A stretch of 64,000 bases of DNA, from assembly GCA_014905825.1 (NCBI GenBank), contig JACGCN010000048.1, positions 1 through 64,000 on the forward strand, written 5' to 3'. The notes beneath the pieces are model-generated. The model made no database searches. It was given only the letters and a program-made list of their open reading frames with translations, and had not been told where the DNA came from. A program made the translations under genes and the position numbers. The stretch's first letter is position 1. Every line of letters starts with the position of its first letter. Positions 1-10,216 of the stretch are shown here, piece after piece. The stretch comes from Lyophyllum atratum. Lineage: Eukaryota > Basidiomycota > Agaricomycetes > Agaricales > Lyophyllaceae.

Positions 1-159
1 CCCCTCACGTGGGTGAAGGGCTGGGAATTTGGACTCCGAGTGTTGCGAATCATGGCGGCCACCATGGTGAGCTCCTAGACCTGGCACGTGGCTCACATCC
101 GGATCCGTTCCTGATTCACCTTTTGCCGCCGGCATCATTGCAAATTACTATTGAGTTGA

Positions 160-1427
160 CTATCTAAATTTAGTGAGCTGCAGAGCGTTGAACCTGAACG
201 CGGGATTCGTCTCATCAACAAATCCCCATACGCCCTTCCTCTTCCACTCCTTCTCCTTCCATAGGTTCAGCCTCGCCGGATACTTATCTACGAGAGGCAT
301 CAAACTGCCGTCGTGTGTGGTCATTATGAATATATCATCGTTCGCGTCGAAGTCCCCCAACTTCCTGATTGACTCGCGCGTCGCCTGTGGGTCCTGGTAG
401 AACGCCTTCTCTTTCACCGAAGAAGCGGCTCCTTGCGATTCGCAGGTCGAAGTGCCATCTTCGTGGACCGGTTGGAAGTACTCCGTGGAAAATGTGCGCC
501 GAGTCGCTTCGAGGAGCTCTTCCGGGCAAGGTTGCTGACGGTGGAGCTTTTCTGTCGGTCGCATCTCGCCTGGGTGGTGAGACGCGTCGCCGCTGAGACA
601 CAGAAAAGTTGTAGGTGTCACTCTTGCGAGCCCTGCCATATGTCCAGGCATGTGCTATCAGTGAGTGAAGACGAGTCATGTTCAGCCAGCTGTCTAACGA
701 AGCGAAAGCTGAAACATACCCCTGGCACGTCCAAAAGATACAAGCTGCCATCGCCCAAGTAATCTACAGCGCGGAATCCACCAATTCTGAGATTCGATCC
801 ATCGAAAACCACATCTGTGACCTTGTGGCCTCTGAGTTTCACCTTCAGTCCAGAAGAAGAGGACAAGAATGGCTTCCGACTGACTTAAAGTCGCTTTCGA
901 GCAGCTGAGCATCCGGGTTGCTAGGGTAGGTATCTTTCACCGTGTTTCTGCCCTACCACAAGCTCCGTAGTCCCCGGAAACTTAGACATGTCGCCAGTGT
1001 GGTCGAAATGCGCATGACTGGGTTACAGTCAGTATGTCGACATTTGGACTCGGCAACCCGTCTGATGCTTACCTCCAGATGACAGTACCAATGCTCTTCA
1101 GTGGGATGTCTCCTTCAATGAGCTGCTCAGTAATGTCTTGCGGCACAAAAATCTGCATATATCTATCCCTGACTAGCAGGTTCGCGACGGCCGGCGGGTA
1201 CTTCTCGGGGTCCTTGCGTGTCCAAGATCGAACATGATACGCCTCCGCGTCGGCTTGTGCTCGATGAGGAAGGCATACATGGGAGCAATCATGTTCTCGG
1301 TGCCGGGCAGCACAGGCTCGAAAAACGCTTCTGCGGGGATCTTATCGGCCGGCGATGACATGTCAAATGCCATCACATCGACCGTAGCTTCAGATGCTGG
1401 GATGCCTAAATCCTTGTAGGAAGACAT
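160..1427 (-). pseudogene. Metallo-beta-lactamase-fold hydrolase (lactonase-like), two frame breaks
   Basis: This is the fungal MBL-fold hydrolase family related to N-acyl-homoserine lactonases; the true substrate is unknown. Visible parts in order are an N-terminus ending in IMFDLG, the metal-binding block SHAHFDHTGD (HxHxDH, about 975-1024) immediately after an intron, the IGGFRAVDYLGDGS strand, the second metal block GDASHHPGE, and a C-terminus with IMTTHDGSL ending at 160. Introns of ordinary size join most parts (for example donor at about 1070, and one between the VPG and HMPG segments). Two joins cannot be explained by introns. Near 1222 the frame slips by one base between FDLG and RKDPEKYPP. 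Near 933 it slips again between VVGQKH and YPSNPDAQ. The metal ligands are retained. Either this is a young pseudogene or the consensus has two indel errors. Confidence 0.7.
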
Positions 1428-2478
1428 AATGGAGGATGAACTGGAGCCCCGGTCATGGAGCGGCTCTTCTTAAAAGCTCCGGATTTCCTATCATGTCTAT
1501 TACCAGCGCACAGTAAGCTGACGGCTCGTATAGAAGGATAATTCTCCCGAGACCTTCTCTCCTATTCAAATATCAAAATCTACAGACTATTTCATGCACG
1601 CCTGGAGCATTCTAATTATATCCGCCGACTGAATTACATACTTCCCTCTTTTGCTACACCTCACAGATAACTTGCAGGTGATGCATGGAGGTTGATCCTC
1701 ATCACCGCGACTTTAATGGGTTCCATGTGCTCACCTGTGAGCCTCGCCGACTATAATCCCATCTCACATACTCTATCATCACCACAGGAAGAGGTTCGAC
1801 GTCGCTGCAGAAGAATCTAGGTCTTGCATCATAACTACGTCGTCCTTCGAACGTTTGCATAGAGTCACTCAAGAGTCACTTCATTAAAATAAAAATTCAT
1901 CGCAACCTCACGCAGCAGTTGATTGGCGTACATCCCGACCCAATAAACGCATCAGAGACTAACGATGCAAGCATCCTAACGTTAGCTCTCCCTGAGAGAG
2001 TAAGAGTTTTAGAAGGAGACGCGCCACACCCATTCAGACCTGCTGTCCAATTCTAGCGTTTTAGACAACTAGCAACGTCACGGAGGCAAGGCGTGTATGA
2101 AGGTAACATCGGCGTCTGATCATAGAATCTATGCGACTTGCATTCATCCACATATGTACACACGCCTCGACACAATAAATTAGATATGAAACAGGCAGAC
2201 ATCGGTGGGAGGGCAGAGGAAAAAAACATGAGAAGGGAGGAATAAAATCATTGAAGCGGTCGAAAAAGACGTTCTGGGATCCGGGAGAAACGAGAACCAA
2301 CATGATGCTGACGACGAAGACGAGGGTCGGATTGGAACCTTGACGAAATAGGTAGTGGGTATGAATGTGGCGAGGTGTAGTTGGTCAGGGCTAACGGCTC
2401 AGTACTAAAGCATCGTAGTCAGTACAGTTAGCATAGCTTCAACGCCCGATGGAGGATATTTTCGAAACATACGACGGA
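1428..2478. other. Intergenic, nothing recognised
   Basis: About 1 kb between two minus-strand genes. It holds the upstream region of the MBL-fold gene and the 3' flank of KAR5. I see no coherent coding sequence, repeat or RNA. Confidence 0.5.
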
Positions 2479-4718
2479 TCAGAGACTGGGACGTTCGTAC
2501 TGATGTATCTCTTCAAGGAGAGAAAGAGGATGCTGATAGTCTGTACTTGGGCGTTCAATTTTAGCGCCAGGGGTGAAAGCCTGTGCCTCCCGTCTGTTTT
2601 GACGTACCACGAGTACAGAACATGCTGAGCGAAGCAAAACACCAGCGAAATTCAAAATAGCAAAGATGACCCGAAAGCTGGCAAAGTGACCGAGATACTC
2701 CAGCCATGCCGAATCGACTAAACTCGACCAGAAGTTTCAGTCGATGTAGTCGATGTTCGGATCAGAATGTAGCAACCAACTTCGCAGAAGAGTCCCGATA
2801 GCTCTCATCAAGTTGACGAATACGCGCAAAGGGCTTCCAGATTCCGCCTGAAGACGTGTTCGCTCAATCAATGCCGCGGACGCATTGCTAATTTTCTCAA
2901 GCTCCGCATGCGTGGTTGCTGTCAGGTTCGACAGCGTCACAAGGAGGCGGCTAGCAGAAAGCGATGCGATTTGCTGCGTTTGGTCGAGAATCTGAGCCTG
3001 ATGGATCGAACCATCGAACGCATGGGCGACTTCCGAAGCCGTCGCAGATAGTGAAATGATGGACTAAGATATGCTCATCACCATTGGAACAGCGAGATAA
3101 GGAGTAACTCACCTGCGTTACATTACTGATTTCAACTCCAAATGAGATCCATCGTTCTTGAACCTGACTCTATGTAACGTCATGTATCAGATGTGGACCG
3201 TGGGGGTATGGATATCGTTCGAATGTTCACATTGATATCAAGAGACGCTTGCATCCTGTCATGAAACTCGGCGAGCATGGTGTCAGCGTATTCCACCACT
3301 GATTTTTGCATAAAAGGAATTATGGCACGGAGTTCTTCGGCGTGCTATTGAGTTCTCTGTGTGAAAGAGAGTTTTTAGGACCCAATTGGGGCAACATCGT
3401 ACATGTTGGTATAGCTCTCCGAGAACATGAGATGTCTAGGGGACAATGCTTAGCGGTCGTTTTGACTATACCCCACGTACTTGATGGAAGAGTCGTGATT
3501 CACGCCTTTCTTGCTCCTGTTGAATGTCTGAAATCATATTCTGAACCATAACCAGTGTCTGTGGACTCAATGAGCGGCATTTCAGCTTCAATCTAAGGGA
3601 TACCAACCTGGTCAAAATCAGCCGTCAACCGAGAACTTAGGTGTTCTGTTCGGGTGTCGATGCCTCTAGTTGCGAAATGGATGCGAGAAACAACTTCTTG
3701 CAAGTCCTAGCATGATAGTTAATGGCATGGGTGAGGGGTGGCGCACAAGGAGACATGCATTCAAGCGCTCTTCCCAAGACGCCATGTTGAGTTCGGTATT
3801 TTTCTCTCGGGAAATTAGATACCGCAGAAGTGTAGCTTGGTGTGATGTAATGTTTTTGTAGACCTCACGCGCCGTGTCTGGGGGAGGTCATAGTCTGTTT
3901 CTAAGAAACTTGAGTAAATCAAGCCTCACCTATATCATGCCAGCGTCGAAAGGCAAAGCAAAGTTGGGCTGTAGGGACGATTTGACATGGGACGCTAAAC
4001 TATGGCCAAAAGTACTCACGGACTTCACGAAGATAACCAGAGTAGCTTGACCAAAACTGGGCACTCCTAGATAGGGCTCTGCGGCGCTCATGGAGTCAGA
4101 AAATCGGGCAACTTCAGCTGGATATATGCTGGTTACTCCACACATTCACCCTGTAGTCTGAAGACAGGCGGAGACCGCAAGGCGTCAGAGTCCAGCGCGA
4201 ATGGTACGCATTCGAGAGGGATAGAATAGTGCTTGGCTGTCGCCAGCTCGCAGAGTGTCATTGATATGGCGGCTTGAGAAAAGGTCAACCACCTCCTTCA
4301 CGCATTGATATCGTCAAGCTCCCACCATTTACACGTTCGCTCTCGTTCATATCGAGCTGCGCGCAATGTGAGCGGATGAGACCAGCAGCCCTTCGAAAGC
4401 AGTCTGGCCTGCGAGCATAATTGTTCAGGGAATCTATGAAACTATCGGCTATGCAAAGTGGGAGGATGGTGCAAGGAAGGACCTTGACTCGAGAGAAGCG
4501 CGTCGATCTCCTCGAGGGTGAGCACAGCACTGTCTACTTGGCCAACAATCAAAGAATGTCGCGTCGTGGAGGCCTATCTTGATAGCGGTACCTGTGTTTG
4601 CGGCGTCTGCCTGCTGTGATGGACTCTTGCTCGACCAAAATCCTCCCCGACAGCATGGAGTCAGTTGCGCGATAAAGATGAAGATCGTTGCGACGTGCAT
4701 GGCAATGGTGAAATCCAC
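2479..4718 (-). CDS. KAR5: Nuclear fusion protein KAR5 (Tht1-like)
   Basis: Kar5/Tht1 is an ER and nuclear-envelope membrane protein needed for nuclear fusion after mating. The start at 4718 opens a hydrophobic signal (IAMHVATIFIFIAQLTP). After two introns comes the Cys-containing family core: NYARRPDCFRRAAGLIRSHC, then AAISMTLCELATAKHYSIPL followed by ECVPFALDSDA, then SAQFWSSYSGYLRE and QLCFAFRRWHDI, then a coiled-coil-like stretch (DTAREVYKNITSHQATLL). The C-terminal part has a hydrophobic segment around FRVIFAILNFAGVLL at about 2620-2680. An in-frame TGA near 2738 disappears if a 63-nt intron (donor GTTGGT, acceptor TTTAG) is removed, which keeps phase. At least seven introns are implied. 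The last exon ends at 2479. Exon limits in 2750-3700 are the least certain. Confidence 0.82.
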
Positions 4719-4781
4719 TGCCAGTGTGATGGTGTCGGCGAACGCGTGACGCTCAGGGCCGGGAGATGCCGGATATTTTTA

Positions 4782-4817
4782 AGGTAGACGACATCCATAC
4801 CCGTCCAACGTCACGTG
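4782..4817 (+). repeat. Left terminal inverted repeat of the MITE
   Basis: Thirty-six bases that are the reverse complement of 5177-5212 with a single mismatch near position 20. The inner edge is a CACGTG palindrome; beyond it the two ends diverge. Confidence 0.93.
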
Positions 4818-5176
4818 CTCGCCCAAATTGGTCCTCAGACACAAGATCTGGCTGAAAGTCCTCTCTGAGGCACATTTTGTTGAATCAAATACGGTCATCT
4901 TAGGGAAATAGCATAGGCAAGGAAATTGTGATACTTGGATCTGAGAAATCTTTCGAGGAAAAAAAGTAGATCGCAAAAAACTGATGCGACACCGCAGACC
5001 TTGATTGTAATCGATATTTCACGATAGGCTCAGTCGATTTTTGATTAGTCTTTATATCCTTTGTAAGATCATATCCTATAGTATATACCTCTAATATGAC
5101 CGTCTTACTTTCTCGGATTTCAAGCGTAGCCTTCTTCGATGCTCGAATCTTCACGCTGGTTCCCGATTAAGAACAC

Positions 5177-5212
5177 CACGTGACGTTGGACGCGTATGGA
5201 TGTCGTCTACCT
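5177..5212 (-). repeat. Right terminal inverted repeat of the MITE
   Basis: Mirror of 4782-4817 with one mismatch, followed directly by the TA target-site copy at 5213-5214. Confidence 0.93.
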
Positions 5213-5467
5213 TAGCATACGCGTATTTTTCGGCGCGTCCACCTCGCGGCTTGACAATTGCAACGGTATGTAGTGCCCGATCGCGGTCGAAGAAAGGGGA
5301 AAGGGACAGCCTGTCATGAACACTGACTACTACACCTAGTCTAACTTGTTGACGCCGATTACTTCGGATTAGTGTTCAAGCGGGCGAGTCGGACAGAAAC
5401 TCACTACTAAAGTAGCGGCTGTCTGGGCTGGAGGGTATGGGTGGACACGATCTTCCTGACTTTAATC

Positions 5468-6509
5468 ATGTTGGTACTCCATCATCTTGAAAATTCCCGT
5501 TCGCAGCGCATTTTGTGGTTGTTGGTGAGGCCATTATATTCGCGTGGTGGGACGGACTATAACCACCATTATAGGAGGAATTAGAGGTCCCATACGAGTT
5601 GAAGCAGTACGAGCGGATCGCCGACGGACGTGCCCCTAAGGAGCTGCTTGAAATCAACCATCTTGGGAAGTCGCCCATCGTTACCGATGACTCTGTCACG
5701 GTAGCAGAGAGTGGTGCCATTGTCGGTCTGTAATTTATTTTCTTCGCATCCGCGGAACATAACGACGAGGAATAATGTATACAGAGTACTTGATCACGAA
5801 GTATGGGAATGGCAGGTTCCAAGCACCAACCTCGGGTCCCGGTTATATCCACAACCTGTATTGTATGTAGTCAGACTTCTGTTTCTTCTCCATTCTAAAA
5901 TCCGTTGGTAGATTCGCACTATGCGGAAGGCTCATTGATGCCTCTTTTAGCCCAAAAAATCATCTATGACTTAATTCCCTCAAAGACGCCTTTCTTAATT
6001 CGACCACTTGCAAAGTTGATATTTCGCAACCTTCACGATCAACACTTGCTGCCGGAATTCAAGAACAATTTCGCAATGGTAAGCGAAGTCGACTGTACCT
6101 ATTGACTTGTCTGTCCACTATTCTTAGATTGAGAGTCACCTGAGCACGGTTAAGACAGGTTGGTTTGCGGATGGTGACGGACCCACAGTACGTTTGTTCC
6201 GAGGGCCAGAAAAAAATACTCATCAAAACCTTCAATAGGCTGCAGACTTCCAGATGGCGTTTCCTTTAGAATTTATCATTACTGCCGCGCCGGAAATGGC
6301 TACTCCCAAGATGGTTGAATTCGTAGAGCGAGTTCAAAATCGGTGCGACTGCTTTCTGACATTTTGACGCATTAACTTACCTTCTGCTCGTGCACGCAGA
6401 CCTGCCTACAAACGGGTAAAGTTCCAAAAGAGAAACTGCTTTAAAAATGATCTGATCCTCCTCTTAGGCCCTCGAGAAAGGCGGTAACTATGCGTTTGAG
6501 AAGGCATGA
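5468..6509 (+). CDS. Glutathione S-transferase (GTT1/Ure2-like fungal class)
   Basis: Cytosolic GST that conjugates glutathione to electrophiles. The start MLVLHHLENSRSQRILWLL is the thioredoxin-fold beta-alpha unit with the Ser/Arg active-site region. After an intron come LEVPYELKQYERIADGRAPK and NHLGKSPIVTDD with the cis-Pro, then VAESGAIV. The helical C-terminal domain follows: EYLITKYGNG, then YSHYAEGSLMPLL, then IESHLSTVKTGWFADGDGPT, then ADFQMAFPLEF and the terminal PAYKRALEKGGNYAFEKA. I infer seven short introns; the reading frame closes through all of them with no stop. Length of about 230 residues is normal for the family. A YSHYAEGS motif is typical of fungal GTT1-type enzymes. Confidence 0.85.
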
Positions 6510-7021
6510 AATGCTCAATTCTTCTTATGTCGTATTTTTTGTGGATAACTATGATACAAGTGTACTTGTACTCGAGCCTTGGGATCAACTTTCGGTTGTC
6601 GCATCTAACAATTTTGGCGGTGGTGGAAATGAAAGAAAAAGTACGCGAACCTGATGTTATATAATGAACGTAGGCGAATAGCGACAGGAAAGGCAGAGCA
6701 CTAGCAATACACGTCTAACTACAAAATATCCTCGTAAGTAAACCCGGGGCGTCGTGAAGGGCGTGAGTGCTGTTCGATACAGAAAAATGCTAGTTGCTGA
6801 GCAGCAAGGTTAGTACTGGAGGTAAGCTAATTTTAAGAGAAGATACAAGGATTGAGAACCACATTACGTAGTGATTAGAATAAGAAAAACGAGAATGGCA
6901 GATGAAGTGAGCGTGGTGGAGTATTATGTGTGCAGCGAGTGTAGGTTTGAAAAGAGAGGATGAAGTGAAACTATGAATTATCATGATAGCAGAAGAAAAA
7001 CGAACAGGTGGGGTGAGGACT
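6510..7021. other. Convergent intergenic region
   Basis: AT-rich 3' flanks of the GST gene (plus strand) and the next gene (minus strand). No coding sequence recognised. Confidence 0.5.
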
Positions 7022-8496
7022 TTAGTGACGTTCCGTGTCTACACGCCGCCGAGATATTGAACCCGAATGAGCCTGCTGTTCCCAGTATGCAGCGCCTTCG
7101 CCCTCAACCCAATCACCATTTATTGGGTTGCGTTCGAAATCGCCATCTTGGTATCCATATCGTTGCTGCAGCAACTTCAACAAGGGATTGCGCAGCGCAG
7201 GATCCATCCTGACGCTCTCTCCAGGATAGTAGCTGCCAACACTGTGACGAGCTAAGCTCTCTTCGAAGAGTGCTTCCTCATGTGTGCAGCCACAGTTCAG
7301 GTATCCTGGTGGAGCATGCCTGGGAGGAAATTCGCGTCTCTCACGGCGGGAATCGTGCCACGCGCATAAGGCATTCCCGGCTCTGTTTAATGAACAGAAC
7401 ATTCGCCTGCGAGTTTCAGTGCGGGCCTTCCAAGATGCTTGGAAAGAGGCCGAGGGTGGTGGTGTTGGAAGGCCGCTAGGAGCAGCGCCTGACGAGGCAT
7501 TGCGTGTCCCCCCTAGAGTACCGCGGCTTCTTGAGCACTCAGCCTCCAGTTCTCCGACTCTTCGCCGAAGATGGACTAGCTCTGCCCTGAGCCGCTCTTC
7601 GTCAGAGGGAGAAGAGTGTGGTTGATGGGAGTCCACAGGGTAACCGTCGCTACTATGTCTGGAGCCAAGAGACGGCTGACTGCGGTGCAGCGAATAGTCG
7701 CCACCAAACATGGCATTGGTGTTGCAGAACGTCGAAGACCCTGAGGAGTTGGAATCTGGGGATGGATTGCGGTTTGTAGTGAAGTCGTACTGTATATTCG
7801 TTGATAGATCCTGCGAGTTAAAGGCCATACTATTCATACCAGCCACGCCTGGATATGTGGCCGGATGTTGTTGCATTCCCATAGATACCTGCTGGGGGTG
7901 TGCGGACGCCGTCCAGTCGCTCGAAGTGTATATGCTATTGCCCCGAGATCGTGAGGAACGAATATGGCGTGGATGTGACGGCAAGCTGGTGTCGCCAATG
8001 GCTCCATTAAGGCTGGACGTAAGATGGGAGCTCGACGATCCTTGCATGTGACCAACAAATGCATCCTGGTGAGAATCGTCAGCCATATACTGGATACATG
8101 AATGTCGATCCTTACAGGTATAAATTCTGAACCCAGGGAATATGTGGCATCAGTTCCTGGGGTCTGGCGACTCCGCAAGGAGGGGGTATGGGACCTCCCA
8201 CTTCTTGACGCGGAATGGGACCAAGTTCCAGAAGCTGGAATGCTCGCCATTATATGGGGTATGTGTGTACGGCGAGGAGTATCTTGCTTGGGGATAGGGT
8301 AAGGTCGTCCTCGGGTAGTGGAGGCCAGGGACGGTGTCGAGCTGTGACGACGGTGGCACAGTAGATTAGTGGCTGGAGGGATTTTAGAGGGGGATATCAA
8401 TGGGGAGGTTAGTTCGTCAAGCGCCTCCTTTTTAACAGTGGAATCTGTTTCGTTTAAGGAACGGAACGGTCGCCAACTAGTCTCTTTGTCGGCCAT
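7022..8496 (-). CDS. Conserved basidiomycete protein of unknown function with short coiled coil
   Basis: I know no function for this gene. The N-terminal two thirds are low complexity, rich in Ser, Pro and Arg. A short heptad segment follows (DEERLRAELVHLRRRVGELE). The last 150 residues look highly constrained: RTETRRRMFCSLNRAGNALC, then AWHDSRRERREFPPRHAPPG, then YLNCGCTHEEALFEESLARH, then RMDPALRNPLLKLLQQRYGY. The spaced Cys and His residues suggest a possible metal-binding or interaction module, which is inference. One 50-nt intron (8066-8115, branch GCTGACG) joins two frames in phase. I chose the ATG at 8496 because it has a good context (A at -3, G at +4); an ATG at 8523 is also in frame. 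Confidence 0.68.
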
Positions 8497-9739
8497 GATG
8501 GATTGGCAGTGCAGATCATACATTAAAGCAATGCGAGCCTTCCCTGTAGCTGGGGCAATGGATGGGGTCACTCTCGCTTGTACTTCGATCAAGAGTCGTG
8601 AAGGAGAACGTCAAACTTGACGACTATAAAAGATCTACCCATCCACTGACGACAGGGCTGTACATGGTGAGGGCCATGATATGATGTGCATGACCCAAAT
8701 AAGCGGCCAATTGATGGCGATCAATGATCGAAACGGAGTATGCGAATGTGAGTTAGCCTAAAAAACTCCTAATCGCTTCCCACATGCGTGAATCTCTTGC
8801 AAGGTATGCTGTCTTCGCGTCAAATTCTCGCAATGAACCTCGAGGTTGGCGGCCCATAGGTTGAGTGAGACCACGATAGGAGATGGCAGAGAGCTTTCAC
8901 TACATTTCATTATCGTTTATCCCCATCCCGAGTCCGATCAGGTCCCAAAGAAAACACAGACAAAGCAGTGAAAGCACCTGACAACCGAAGATGAACAGAG
9001 TTGAACGTTGAACCAAAGCATCTGATCATGTTCAAGTATTTTAGATGCTCGTTCAGTGGTGGATCCTTACCGTCATTAGAGGCTGTTCACCTATCAGTTG
9101 CGGGTACAATTGATTGATAAATAGCATTACGGTCCTTTAACGACACTGAGGTGAGAATTCGTCGAGGCGGCGGGCGTTTCGTGCTGGTTTCGTAATCTGA
9201 GAAGGACAGATACTAAAATAGGGGGCCCCGGGGCATCATGGGTCTAGTGACCATATCCCATTAACCGGTATTGCGAAGTGATGTTGAGTGTGTGTGTGCC
9301 GAAATGATCCTGGATGATTTTTGATTCGCCAGATTCGCAGACGATGTTGCCAGGAATCAATATACATAAGTACCAGCGCCACCAACGAGCCACCAAATCC
9401 GGACTCTTGGGGCAAAGCGTGAGGAGCGGATCCAGAAGCGCCAAGCTGGCTGATCTACACAAAGTGCATAAGTCTCTAAGTAGGCGATCATATGTCGGAT
9501 GTAAAAGTACCTCGAATGAACGGTTCCATCAAGAAATTGTGCCAAAATGTATCGCGAAGGTCGCATTGCTTTGGCCGGGAGAATTTTGGGATCCGGGGCT
9601 GTATGAGATTCATTGATCTTTCTTGTTGGATACAGCCTCTGGGTCCGTGCTATGTCGAGTGATTTTTCGCCATGGTTTGCCTTGAACAGGAATATCACTT
9701 GAAGGCGATGAGCTCCATTACTAGAGTCGTGAAAGCCTA
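8497..9739. other. Intergenic, nothing recognised
   Basis: About 1.2 kb holding the upstream region of the 8496 gene and the 3' flank of the SOM1-like gene. Open frames in 9240-9750 show no family motif and no splice logic, so I do not call a gene. Confidence 0.45.
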
Positions 9740-10025
9740 CTATACGGACCAAGAGTCTGCAGGGACTTCCACCTCACCAGTGATCATGTTGACGTTGACC
9801 AATTTTGTAATTTCGACAGTGGGTCGACCGGGGCACCTATAATGAACAATGGAAAAGGAAAGTTTAATGGGGTTCTGATGTACAAGTTACTCACGTTCTG
9901 AATATGCGGGGTATTGGGAAACACTGTACTAGAGGAGCGGGTCCGGAGGTGTCAACGTCACAGGAATACTGAAGTATCTCGGATATTCGACATTTTCCTG
10001 GCATAGGAGTCTCAGCTGACGACAT
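9740..10025 (-). CDS. SOM1: SOM1-like subunit of mitochondrial inner membrane peptidase
   Basis: Som1 is a small protein of the mitochondrial intermembrane space that works with the IMP1/IMP2 inner membrane peptidase. Two exons (9895-10025 and 9740-9836; intron 9837-9894, GTGAGT...TATAG) give 75 residues, close to the 74 of the yeast protein. The Cys pattern matches the family as I recall it: CRISEILQYSC (C-x2-E-x2-Q-x2-C spacing), then VQCFPIPRIFRTC, then GRPTVEITKLVN. The start MSSAETPMPGKC is the first ATG of the frame. The gene is divergent from SAH1, with 191 bp between the start codons. The call rests on pattern and size; an unnamed small twin-Cys mitochondrial protein is the alternative. 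Confidence 0.62.
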
Positions 10026-10121
10026 GGGGCGCCTTGATTTCGAGCTCGTGAGTGTAGTCTCGGTTTACGAGGGGACTTGGGATTCCTTGGAAACGTGTAT
10101 CGGGATTCGGAGATCGTCCAG

Positions 10122-10128
10122 TCACGTG
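10122..10128. promoter_or_regulatory. TCACGTG box in the SOM1-SAH1 divergent promoter
   Basis: A TCACGTG heptamer lies 89 bp upstream of the SAH1 start. In yeasts this is the Cbf1 site used at sulfur and methyl-cycle genes. A similar role here is inference. The 50 bases before the SAH1 ATG are pyrimidine-rich, as in many highly expressed fungal genes. Confidence 0.4.
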
Positions 10129-10216
10129 GGTAGAAAAATAAAAACGTTCGATCGAAATTAGACCGATACACCTCACTTTCCTTCACCCATCTTCCAACCC
10201 TTCATCTCCTTCAAAA

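Larger units (their letters stand above)
4782..5212. mobile_element. 431-bp MITE with 36-bp TIRs and TA target duplication
   Basis: The element is bounded by near-perfect terminal inverted repeats of 36 bp (one mismatch) beginning AGGTAGACGACATCCATAC and ending CGTCCAACGTCACGTG. It is flanked on both sides by TA (4780-4781 and 5213-5214), the target duplication of Tc1/mariner-type elements. The interior is AT-rich and encodes no transposase, so it is non-autonomous. It sits between KAR5 and the GST gene without interrupting either. Confidence 0.9.

Noticed and set aside
9244..9752. Minus-strand open frame of 131 codons between two genes
   Set aside because: No family motif, no splice-consistent continuation, and its right end overlaps the SOM1-like 3' exon in a different frame.
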